64,000 bases of DNA from Pseudomonas cerasi (GTDB taxonomy: Bacteria; Pseudomonadota; Gammaproteobacteria; Pseudomonadales; Pseudomonadaceae), in contig NZ_LT222319.1 in the NCBI RefSeq assembly GCF_900074915.1, positions 4,993,001 through 5,057,000 on the forward strand, given 5' to 3'. The position numbers were made by a program, and so were the translations under genes. Shown in pieces: positions 27,426-35,169 of this stretch (the stretch's first letter is position 1; every line of letters starts with the position of its first letter). A model generated the notes under the pieces. That model had not been told where the DNA came from and made no database searches. It saw nothing but the letters and a program-made list of their open reading frames with translations.

Positions 27426-27510
27426 ATTGGCAGCTCAAAGCCGCCAGTTTTACCCAGGGGGGTCAATTCTAGGTTGGCGTTAGGGGGTCATTTTTACAGT
27501 GGCGGTGACA

Positions 27511-27927
27511 ACCAGATTTATTCTCTGTCCAAAGCGGCCTTTGGGGGGAAAGCTAACACCCGTCGCTGACTGCTTTTGGCCTATAGCTTACTAACGAGAA
27601 TTTCTCTCTAGCGATAAAGATTTAGGGGGAAATTAGGGCTGACTTCGGGCCGCCATAGGCCATGGCATACTTAAATAGCACGTACGAAAAATGCGTTGTT
27701 AATGGCTTGGAGCGGCCCGAAGAAGCACGAAGGGATTGAATCCCTATGTAGGGACTATCAATCACACTCTAGAATGCTGATCGTTGTTGCAGTGGTGACA
27801 TATGGAGGAATTATGTATTCCTCCACAATACTTTAAGGCAGTTGTTAGTTTAGTTAGTGTGAGACTCTGAATACATTGTAGTTAGGTGGCCTGGATCTAA
27901 ACTGTGAAAACTTAGCAGCTTGTTAAT
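27511..27927. other. Noncoding gap after the IS21 element
   Basis: This 417-bp gap holds a dispersed-motif copy (GACTGCTTTTGGCC near 27568). It also holds an 11-bp inverted repeat, CTTCGGGCCGC at 27643-27653 with GCGGCCCGAAG at 27712-27722. No gene is seen. The inverted arms are 58 bp apart and could form a stem in a short RNA, but no promoter supports that. Confidence 0.4.
27561..27585. repeat. Dispersed intergenic motif, copy 4
   Basis: The core is GACTGCTTTTGGCCTATAGC, in the orientation opposite to copies 1 and 2. It lies just outside the IS21 target duplication. Confidence 0.4.
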
Positions 27928-30369
27928 TTACTCCGTTGAAATACTGTGGATGTCAAATTTTTGTAGCTCCATAATGAACGATCGGAAGTTTTCTTTTAGT
28001 TTGTTAAGCGAGCGTTTTCGCATGATCGAAACGTCGTGAGTAAAGTTTCCATGATATGAAAGTTTTTTGGTGGGGTGTACCAGAATTCTAGTGCATTCTG
28101 CTTCGCCGTAAACTTCTTCAAACCAACCGCAGTGCGTGTTCATCTGGCCAGCTTCGTTTTTGTTTATTTCCACCCGGTTCGATTCGACCTCGTTTTTGCA
28201 CTCTAGAAATATATACTTATTAACTCCAATACACCAAAGGTTGTCAGGGCCTTTTTTGATTTCTTTGTCTGGCCTCTGACTTTCGAAGCCCAAGCCCAGG
28301 CCAAGCTCTTTAAGAGCTAGCTCAAATTTTTCTGAGGCTACACCAAAAGCAAGGTTGTCGAGTATCCCATTAGCAGAAAGTTGAAGTTCTTCGTGAGTGT
28401 TAAAAGTTTTTAGCCAATTCTGAATTCGTGAAATTCGATTTTCATTGATGAAAGATATTTTTTTGTAATTGACACCGGTTTTTGGCTTCAAAAGCTGGGT
28501 GTTTAATCTGAAGGCAGTGCCTTGAATGGTATTAGCGTCTGCTTTGCTAAGCCTGTAAGTGTATCGAGCTAACTGTTGTACATACCACCCTTTTTCGGCA
28601 GGTTCTTCCTGGAATTTATCTGATAGTTTCTGAATGATTTCACACGCCCGTGCTTCGTTACCAGATGCAAACGCTAGTTCCGCATCGAACTCCATTTTTA
28701 ATACGTCATACAAAGATGTACTCTGGTTTGTTTTGACTATTTCATCCATTTCTTCGACATAATATTCTTTCCAGCCCTCATCTCGGGTAAGAGCTTGTTT
28801 CATGAGATCAATTAGAACCTCATACTCGTTGGGCTTAGTTTTGAGCTCTGCTTTCGCGTCTTCTGCAATCTGCAGGCCAATTTCAATCTGTTTTTTTGTT
28901 TGCGGGGAGAAATATTTGTGAGTAGATTGGCTTTTGATAAACTTTGTAAGATCGCCCCCCACTATCAAGATTACGCTGTAATCTTTTTCACCTCTTACAC
29001 TGCGCCCCAAGCCTTGTTCTACTTTTTGCGCGATCTTTACATTCATTATATCGCTACCAGTACGACAGTCCTCTTCGTAACGGTCGAGAAGAGAGTCAAA
29101 GTAGGGTTTTGAGTCTAGGATAAGGATGCGGCAAGCGTCATCGGGCAGGTCTATACCATCATATCTATTCGCAAAAACCATGGACGAAGCCGTTTTTCCA
29201 GTTTTCAACTGCTGAACATGTTCGAAAATGGTTTCGGTTTCAGCAACGGTCGCGCCCAAACGTTGGTACTGAGTTTTATTTGAGAAGTCAGGGGTTAAGA
29301 ATACGATGCCGAAACTGCGATCTTTATCCGGCTTTGCGAGCCAGTCAACAATATTTTCTCTGTCTAAAGATGCGTCGATTAAGGTAGGAATTAAGATCAT
29401 CTTCTCACCCGACCATTTTAGTATGGTATTGGTGAGAGGAGTTTTAATTGCCTCAATGTCAAAACCAAGCCCCTTGATCGAGAAGGAGTCGTCTTGCGTG
29501 GTAGCTGACATTAAAATTCGGTGTTCTGCTCGAGCGAATGAGCCGAATGCATTTATGGGAATTAATATAGGCGATATTTCGAGGTAGGTTCCAGCTATGA
29601 AAGCTTGACAATTCTCTAAATTATTTTTTATTAGCTCCCATACAAAAACAATTTCTTTATCGTCCTTATGGCTTAGTAGGAGCTGAATCATTTCGTCTTT
29701 TCGGTCTACCCAAGACCAGTAAGGAATTGGCAGCATAGTGTTGTAGCTGCCACTCTCAATTTCAAGGAAGCTGCCCTCCCCTTGCTCTCTTAAATCTTGG
29801 TCGAAAAGCCTGATGAATTTTTCATAAAGAGGATGCTTTCGATCTATCTTGATGGTAAGCGCGCTTTTGATCGAGTCAATGCAGGCATGTGAGTCATCTA
29901 AAACAATGGAGCCGACTTCCACAGACTTGTTATTGAGTCCGAATTTCGTTCTTCCATTGAAAAGCTTTTGAATATGTGTGATTAAGAGGGTTTTCCCGGC
30001 GATAAACTCGTCGGGAAGCTCTCGGTCTTTACCAATTTCGCAAAAGGGTATGCCGAATTTTTTGGCTTCAGATGTTACTTGTCTTGCGAGGTAAATGTTG
30101 GGGCACAAAAAAACGCATGGCTTTCCGGATTCATTCAGCTTCGATTGAAGCATCAAAAGTCCAATCAGAGTTTTGCCTTCACCTGTGTGGAGTTTTACAA
30201 CGCTATCCTTCAAATTTCTTCGGGAACTATGCCATTCTTTTAATAATGTTTCTTGAGAAGGGCGCAGCGGTCCTGCTTCGCTTCTTCGATCCAGTGAGTC
30301 GTATATTTCAGTTGGATCTATCCTCTTTTCAACACTTTTATTTTTTAGCTTTTTCTTGAAGTCGACCAT
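27928..30369 (-). CDS. Superfamily 2 helicase with C-terminal nuclease domain
   Basis: An 813-residue protein. It has a DEAD-type helicase core with Walker A HTGEGKT at 61-67 and a Walker B of IVLDDSH (Asp158, Asp159, His161), DDSH in place of DEAH. Motif VI is in QGLGRSVRG. This pattern, with FLCPNIYLARQV and KTLLITHIQKLFNGR, resembles HamB-type helicases of Hachiman systems. The last ~120 residues contain D709, E723 and K725 (LECKNE), a PD-(D/E)XK nuclease signature. There is no adjacent hamA. The start has AAGGAG upstream. It is probably a stand-alone defence helicase-nuclease, which is inferred. Confidence 0.8.
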   Translation of the reverse strand: MVDFKKKLKNKSVEKRIDPTEIYDSLDRRSEAGPLRPSQETLLKEWHSSRRNLKDSVVKLHTGEGKTLIGLLMLQSKLNESGKPCVFLCPNIYLARQVTSEAKKFGIPFCEIGKDRELPDEFIAGKTLLITHIQKLFNGRTKFGLNNKSVEVGSIVLDDSHACIDSIKSALTIKIDRKHPLYEKFIRLFDQDLREQGEGSFLEIESGSYNTMLPIPYWSWVDRKDEMIQLLLSHKDDKEIVFVWELIKNNLENCQAFIAGTYLEISPILIPINAFGSFARAEHRILMSATTQDDSFSIKGLGFDIEAIKTPLTNTILKWSGEKMILIPTLIDASLDRENIVDWLAKPDKDRSFGIVFLTPDFSNKTQYQRLGATVAETETIFEHVQQLKTGKTASSMVFANRYDGIDLPDDACRILILDSKPYFDSLLDRYEEDCRTGSDIMNVKIAQKVEQGLGRSVRGEKDYSVILIVGGDLTKFIKSQSTHKYFSPQTKKQIEIGLQIAEDAKAELKTKPNEYEVLIDLMKQALTRDEGWKEYYVEEMDEIVKTNQSTSLYDVLKMEFDAELAFASGNEARACEIIQKLSDKFQEEPAEKGWYVQQLARYTYRLSKADANTIQGTAFRLNTQLLKPKTGVNYKKISFINENRISRIQNWLKTFNTHEELQLSANGILDNLAFGVASEKFELALKELGLGLGFESQRPDKEIKKGPDNLWCIGVNKYIFLECKNEVESNRVEINKNEAGQMNTHCGWFEEVYGEAECTRILVHPTKKLSYHGNFTHDVSIMRKRSLNKLKENFRSFIMELQKFDIHSISTE

Positions 30370-30629
30370 TTACTACTCCTTGTAATAGTTGAATCTTTGA
30401 AAGTACGTCTAGGTTTTTTATGCAGCCAGAGTCCACGCACAACCTTGAGTATGGTGCAGAATACGGAAAATTTTCCGGAAAAAACTACTTCGTCGGATCC
30501 TCATTCTCTAGTAAACGGCCTTGTCTGGTAGTTTTTCGCAGTCACGACCGTCTGCTCCTGGCCGATAGTTGCCGGTCGCGAGGCCCTTCGAAATCTGAAC
30601 GGCGGATGAAGTCAGTTGGCTGATCAACT
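30370..30629. other. Upstream region of the helicase-nuclease gene
   Basis: A 260-bp noncoding stretch with one dispersed-motif copy at about 30535-30600. It should contain the helicase promoter, but no clear box is seen. Confidence 0.4.
30548..30592. repeat. Dispersed intergenic motif, copy 5
   Basis: The core is CTGCTCCTGGCCGATAGTTG, followed by CCGGTCGCGAGG. It is related to copies 1-4 by the ctg-ct-ctGGCCGAt-gCCGGTC pattern, and sits between the helicase and zinc-ribbon genes. Confidence 0.45.
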
Positions 30630-30941
30630 TCATTCGCTCATAAAGGAGTCATTAGGGATCAGACCGAAATCATCGCCGACAAAAGCCCTATCAGCACGAC
30701 CATCATCGCTGAAGAGAGTCTGGGTACGCCGCTCCTGCTTGAGATTAGCAACTGCCTGAAAGAAGCAGCCTTCACATAGGTGCAGCTCGTATCGCTCGCC
30801 ATGATGTTTCGTGCCGTCCCCCCAGTGCGCTTGGAGCGTGGCGAATTGAAGCCCGCCATTTGTCACCCGAGTGGAGAGCTGGCAGACGTCGCACACGACA
30901 TCCATGACGGATTCGATTTCGACCTTACCGATAATTTTCAT
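30630..30941 (-). CDS. Small zinc-ribbon protein, hypothetical
   Basis: A 103-residue soluble protein with two CxxC pairs: VCDVCQ at ~residues 16-20 and LCEGCF at ~54-58. This is a four-cysteine zinc-ribbon pattern. The ATG at 30941 is preferred to an opening at 31094 because GGGAGG precedes it by 6 bases and the upstream part is low in similarity to any protein-like pattern. The role is unknown. It may be an accessory or regulatory protein of the island. Confidence 0.65.
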   Translation of the reverse strand: MKIIGKVEIESVMDVVCDVCQLSTRVTNGGLQFATLQAHWGDGTKHHGERYELHLCEGCFFQAVANLKQERRTQTLFSDDGRADRAFVGDDFGLIPNDSFMSE

Positions 30942-31178
30942 CACTACCTCCCAAACAACCGGTTCAAATGACGATATCAGCATACAGCCGCTGTCAGCTG
31001 GCGGTGCAGCAAAGTACTTGAGTTGACCGGATGAGTTTGCGCGAGGCTTCGCGTTGCAAACGTAGCGATTGCGTCGGGGGGTTCGCCTGATCAATAAGAT
31101 CGGCAGGGTGGGTCAGTTTTCAATCAGCGCCAACAGATTGACCTCAAAATGCGAATTATCGTCGTTACGTAGCACCGG

Positions 31179-31238
31179 TGAGCTAACCCTAGCTCATCCA
31201 TGAGCGCTATCGTTCACCGATGAGCTACCCCTAGCTCA
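31179..31238. repeat. Tandem palindromes, 42-bp period
   Basis: Two copies of the palindrome TGAGCTA-n4-TAGCTCA lie at 31179-31196 and 31221-31238. Each is followed by a similar ATGAGCGCT, giving a 42-bp period. The second copy overlaps the last codons and the TAG stop (31231-31233) of the 76-codon gene. They could be protein-binding sites or RNA hairpins. Confidence 0.7.
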
Positions 31239-31461
31239 TTAATGAGCGCTTCCGCAGCTTAAGACTTAACCATTCCTTCATGTACGCACCATCTCTGATC
31301 ATTTCTGCACGTAACGATTGCAATTCATTCTCAGTAAGAACCGAGCCACAACGAGGACGCTTTCCAGAAGACCTCGATAATTCAAAATTGGTTAGTCTTG
31401 AAATTGTTTCGCTCATGGTTAGAACGCCCAGCGGCTCTTTCGGGGGGATCTTCATAAACAT
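31231..31461 (-). CDS. Small hypothetical protein
   Basis: A 76-residue protein (MFMKIPPKEPLGVLTMSETI, then a basic C-terminal half with RKRSLMS). GGAGGG about 6 bases before the ATG at 31461 supports this start over a TTG two codons earlier. An IS5-family element inserted 31 bp upstream of its start, so its original promoter has probably been cut off. The 3' end runs into the tandem palindrome. It is basic and could bind DNA, but no family is recognised. Confidence 0.55.
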   Translation of the reverse strand: MFMKIPPKEPLGVLTMSETISRLTNFELSRSSGKRPRCGSVLTENELQSLRAEMIRDGAYMKEWLSLKLRKRSLMS

Positions 31462-31492
31462 GTACAACCCTCCATAAACTAAACCTACCTAG

Positions 31493-32685
31493 GGAAGGTC
31501 TGAAGTAGGCAGACTTTTTAACCCTCCCGTTGCTTCAAAGTTTCAAAAAACGTCGTTTCAATCGAAAATCAGACCTTTGCCTCGCCCAACTCCTCTTTTT
31601 TCTTCGGACAAGCGCTTTTTAGCGTCAATTGTCCACATTACAGGCGCACCTCTCCTGTATTCAGCAGTCGTTTTCGCATCATCCACAGATTGGACAGAGC
31701 AAATAGCGTGGTCTGCTGCGCAGTGTTTTTCAGCAGGCCTCGGAAGCGTACTTTCGTATAACCAAACTGGCGTTTGATCACTCGAAACGGATGCTCAACC
31801 TTGGCGCGCAGTTGAGCTTTCGCGTATTCGATTTTGCGACGCATGCGCCCGATCAGACTTTCCTTTGCATGCTTTTTATAACTGCTGGGCCGCGCTGCAA
31901 TCGACCATATCATTTGGCGATTTTGATGCTCGGGACGCTTTTCGACACCGGTGTAGCCCGCGTCGCCAGAGACGTAAGTTTCTTCTCCGTGCAGTAACTG
32001 GTCGACCTGAGTTACGTCAGCTACATTCGCCGCCGTGCCCACCACGCTATGCACCAAACCGGATTCGGCATCGACACCGATGTGCGCTTTCATCCCGAAG
32101 AAATATTGATTTCCTTTCTTCGTCTGGTGCATTTCAGGGTCACGTTTTCCGTCCTCGTTCTTGGTCGAACTCGCCGCATGGATGATCGTTGCATCGACCA
32201 CGGTGCCCTGGCGCAGCAACAAACCACGGTCGCCCAAATAGCCATTGATGACCTGCAAAATCCCACCGGCCAGCTCATGTTTCTCCAGCAGTCGGCGGAA
32301 ATTGAGGATCGTGGTTTCGTCCGGAATCCGATCCAGGTGCAGTCCTGCAAACTGTCGCAGAATTGTGGTTTCGTAGAGCGATTCTTCCATGGCCGGATCG
32401 CTGTAGCCGAACCAGTTTTGCATCAGATGAACCCGCAACATCGCCATCAACGGATAGGCAGGGCGACCACCTTCGCCCTTTGGATAGTGTGGCTCGATCA
32501 GTTTGACCAAGCCATTCCAGGGCACGACCTGATCCATCTCGATCAGGAAGCGTTCACGGCGGGTTTGTTTGCGTTTGCCAGCGTATTCGGCGTCAGCGAA
32601 GGACATCTGCTTCATCGGGACTCAACCGTTCAGTGCTTGGGACTGGCGTATTTCACCAGATTTGGAAGTCTTTTTCAGAGTTTCC
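31493..32685 (-). mobile_element. IS5-family insertion sequence
   Basis: A complete 1,193-bp element. Its ends begin GGAAGGTCTGAA and, on the other side, GGAAACTCTGAA, with further partial matches inward. It is flanked by the 4-bp duplication CTAG at 31489-31492 and 32686-32689, which fits the YTAR target of IS5-group elements. It sits between the 76-codon gene and the recombinase module of the island. Confidence 0.9.
31638..32615 (-). CDS. IS5-family transposase
   Basis: A 325-residue DDE transposase. The N-terminal part has MLRVHLMQNWFGYSDPAMEE. The catalytic residues are Asp141 (VVDATII), Asp218 (SGDAGYTG) and Glu274 (KVEHPFRVIK). The reading frame is uninterrupted, so the element may be active. 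Confidence 0.93.
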   Translation of the reverse strand: MKQMSFADAEYAGKRKQTRRERFLIEMDQVVPWNGLVKLIEPHYPKGEGGRPAYPLMAMLRVHLMQNWFGYSDPAMEESLYETTILRQFAGLHLDRIPDETTILNFRRLLEKHELAGGILQVINGYLGDRGLLLRQGTVVDATIIHAASSTKNEDGKRDPEMHQTKKGNQYFFGMKAHIGVDAESGLVHSVVGTAANVADVTQVDQLLHGEETYVSGDAGYTGVEKRPEHQNRQMIWSIAARPSSYKKHAKESLIGRMRRKIEYAKAQLRAKVEHPFRVIKRQFGYTKVRFRGLLKNTAQQTTLFALSNLWMMRKRLLNTGEVRL

Positions 32686-32739
32686 CTAGCTACGCCGCAA
32701 TGAGTCATTCGTTTAAAGGGCCTCAAAGCAATATTACAC

Positions 32740-33153
32740 TCAGGGCCCAACCTCCGACGAGCCACGATCCACAATCGGAAGCGGCGCATCCAGCTTCTCC
32801 GCAGAAACGTTAAATTTATAAGCGTTGTACTGCCAGCGAACAAACCGTTCCATCAGGCAAGCATTTTCACGTTCAAGTCGATGGTTTTCTGCCTCCAGCC
32901 GCCGAATCCGCTGCTCGGCAATACTCAAACTCGCCGGGCGTTTCGTGGAAACGAAACCTGACTTCATCCTAGCCTTATGGTGAGTGAACGCACTCTTGAT
33001 CTTCTCGTGCGAGTTCAGGGTTTGCCGAGTCGGCCGCGTCCCTATCAACGGTTCAATAGCATCGCAGAGCGCCTCCCAGGCAAGCTTTCCCTCCCAGCCG
33101 TCAATCAGGCTGACAATTAGATCTAGGTCTTTTTGACTCAAATGCTTTGCCAT
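32740..33153 (-). CDS. Small coiled-coil partner of the recombinases
   Basis: A 137-residue protein. The N-terminal half looks like a helical DNA-binding domain (LIVSLIDGWEGKLAWEALCD, then RPTRQTLNSHEKIKSAF). The C-terminal half is a coiled coil (AEQRIRRLEAENHRLERENA). Its place directly after two large tyrosine recombinases, 3 bp past the stop, matches TnpC of Tn554-like transposons, which assists the TnpA/TnpB recombinases. Similarity to TnpC is by size, layout and pattern only. Confidence 0.7.
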   Translation of the reverse strand: MAKHLSQKDLDLIVSLIDGWEGKLAWEALCDAIEPLIGTRPTRQTLNSHEKIKSAFTHHKARMKSGFVSTKRPASLSIAEQRIRRLEAENHRLERENACLMERFVRWQYNAYKFNVSAEKLDAPLPIVDRGSSEVGP

Positions 33154-33156
33154 GGC

Positions 33157-35169
33157 TTACATCCCCATCAACGCACGGAGTTCGTCCATATCCGGCTCTT
33201 CTTTGAGAGCAGGCAGGCTTGGCGCAGTTGATCGGGCGGCAATAGCACGCTTCAGCGGGCTAAACTCCTGGTTATTGCTCAACCGGATGATGGTGCCATC
33301 GGGAGTGTCCTTCGACTCTAAAATCTCGATCAGTTGATCAGCCCGTTCCAAGGTTTTGATCTGATGCTGACTCCAGCGGTCGGCACCGTAGATACCGTCT
33401 TCATTCGCCGCCCGAGCCTTGCCAAGCTGAAGGCAGATACTGTCACGATGACTTTTGAGTCTTTCGAGTTTGTTGGCATCACCCTTGACGCAGACTTGCT
33501 CAGTGCAATTCAGGCAGTCACGGTGCTTCTGGCACGGAAGCATTGAATAGTCATGTACGCAGAAGCCGAAAATTGTGACGTGGGCAATTCCCTCCCCTGT
33601 GGCGTCAAGGTCAGCCAACGTTACTGGCGTGTTCTCTCTGATCTTGGTCAAAGCGACACCAATCCCCGCTTCCCTGGCCATCTCGACGTGCTCATCGGCT
33701 GTCATGTGGTTGTAGGTAGCGTTCTGGTGGATGTTGGCTCGCCCTGACCATTTGGCGATGTCCAACTGGCCTAGGCTGCCGCGCTGAGCCAGCGTATTCA
33801 GGTAGTGGCGAACTTGGTGAGATCCTATAGAAATAGGAGTTCCATCAGGGTTTTTGTAGCCATTCCTCTCCCAAATGCTGCGTTCCTGACCATCGATATA
33901 GTTGATGTCCGTTGTGAACGTACTCTTCCCCGGAGACCAGACAATGATCGGTCGTGCTGGATAGTCCATCCTCAGTTCGTTTTGTCTGAAACAGCAGAGC
34001 GCCTCGGAATACTTGATGTGCCGCTCTTTGTTGAGCCACGGCCACCCCTTCGGCAGCTTGCTGTGCACGAAACCGTTCAGAAACCGCAATGTGACGTAGC
34101 CGTTCTCTGCATAAAAGGCCGGAAATGGTTTGTAGGATTTCATTCCCGCTTTCAGCCTAACGGTAGCTACCGCCGCTACGTCACTCGGATCTAACCCCAG
34201 AGCAAGGCATGCTTGGGTGTCACTTAGAGGGTGATCTTCACCGAAGTTAGGACAGTTTTCATGGCGATAGAACTTGTCCGGATGGCTTTCAAGCCACTTC
34301 GCGAGCATGCGCCCAGGCTCGGACATTTCTGTGAGACGGCGAACCGCTTCCTCAGCCGTTTGCACCAGAACAGTAGGAAGCCATTTAATATCAGATTCAT
34401 ATCCCTTCCCAGCGTAAAACCTGAGCCCGAGACGCTCTACGCCTTTGCTGTCGGTCTCCCGGTGCAGGCAGTTAAGGGGAAGGTCTTGTACTTCGCTGAT
34501 GCGAGATGGAGCGCACATGCATAGTGCAAAGATTGATGTAGTGAAGCGATCTCGCGCGCCCTGAAGGTCATTGCTGAACATCTCCGCCATTGCCTCAAGC
34601 GTTCGCTCTGGAGGCATTTTGTCCTCGCGCCGTTGCTTGCCGACGGAATCAGTACGATGAATCTCCTTAGGTTTTTTTACCGGGCTCTTCCAAGAAATTG
34701 GTGCTGGGATGATTCGGCTTTCATTGAGGAATTCAACGAGTTTCGCCAAGCTGATGCCCGCTTGATATGAACTCGCGCCGTAAGTAAACGCTACCTTGGC
34801 GGCTTCATCCAAGACACTGATATCGGTCTGCGTGATGTCAGCACAGCCTTTGATTTCAAGCAAAGCAGCTTCAACGCAGCGAATGGCCTTGAATTCATTC
34901 TTCAGCTTGCTAGGGTTATGGCCTTGCTGATAACGCACGTATGCCTTCGCGAATGGAATGATGCCTGCGTCCAGAAGCTGCGCTTCGCTATAGCCACGAG
35001 ACGGAGCACCCTTTTTTGTGAAGTTGCCTACACCTGGCCACGTATCGCTGTACCAATCCAGATCGGCACCAAACACTGTAAGCCTGTCTCGGCACATGAC
35101 GATGAACTCATCAAGGTTCTGCCGGCTGGCAGCTTGGGCCTTCGGAACAAACTGAAAGATGTTAGACAT
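33157..35169 (-). CDS. Tyrosine recombinase, TnpB-like (third of trio)
   Basis: A 670-residue site-specific recombinase. The catalytic residues are visible: Arg223 (APSRISEV), His451-x-x-Arg454 (SHQVRHYLN) and Tyr486 (ATYNHM). A cysteine cluster (Cys537, 546, 552, 555, 560) follows, as in Tn554 TnpB, and may bind zinc. The ATG overlaps the upstream recombinase by 8 bp. It probably works with the other two recombinases and the coiled-coil protein to move the island. Confidence 0.88.
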   Translation of the reverse strand: MSNIFQFVPKAQAASRQNLDEFIVMCRDRLTVFGADLDWYSDTWPGVGNFTKKGAPSRGYSEAQLLDAGIIPFAKAYVRYQQGHNPSKLKNEFKAIRCVEAALLEIKGCADITQTDISVLDEAAKVAFTYGASSYQAGISLAKLVEFLNESRIIPAPISWKSPVKKPKEIHRTDSVGKQRREDKMPPERTLEAMAEMFSNDLQGARDRFTTSIFALCMCAPSRISEVQDLPLNCLHRETDSKGVERLGLRFYAGKGYESDIKWLPTVLVQTAEEAVRRLTEMSEPGRMLAKWLESHPDKFYRHENCPNFGEDHPLSDTQACLALGLDPSDVAAVATVRLKAGMKSYKPFPAFYAENGYVTLRFLNGFVHSKLPKGWPWLNKERHIKYSEALCCFRQNELRMDYPARPIIVWSPGKSTFTTDINYIDGQERSIWERNGYKNPDGTPISIGSHQVRHYLNTLAQRGSLGQLDIAKWSGRANIHQNATYNHMTADEHVEMAREAGIGVALTKIRENTPVTLADLDATGEGIAHVTIFGFCVHDYSMLPCQKHRDCLNCTEQVCVKGDANKLERLKSHRDSICLQLGKARAANEDGIYGADRWSQHQIKTLERADQLIEILESKDTPDGTIIRLSNNQEFSPLKRAIAARSTAPSLPALKEEPDMDELRALMGM

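Larger units (their letters stand above)
25549..27510 (-). mobile_element. IS21-family insertion sequence
   Basis: A complete 1,962-bp element. Its ends start TGTCAACGCCAACT and, on the other side, TGTCACCGCCACTG, followed in each case by A-rich sequence and TGACCCCC. A second TGACCCCCC subterminal block lies further in. The flanking 6-bp direct repeat is ACCAGA, at 25543-25548 and 27511-27516. It carries overlapping istA and istB. It landed just after the DUF6236-like gene and apparently broke no gene. Confidence 0.9.
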
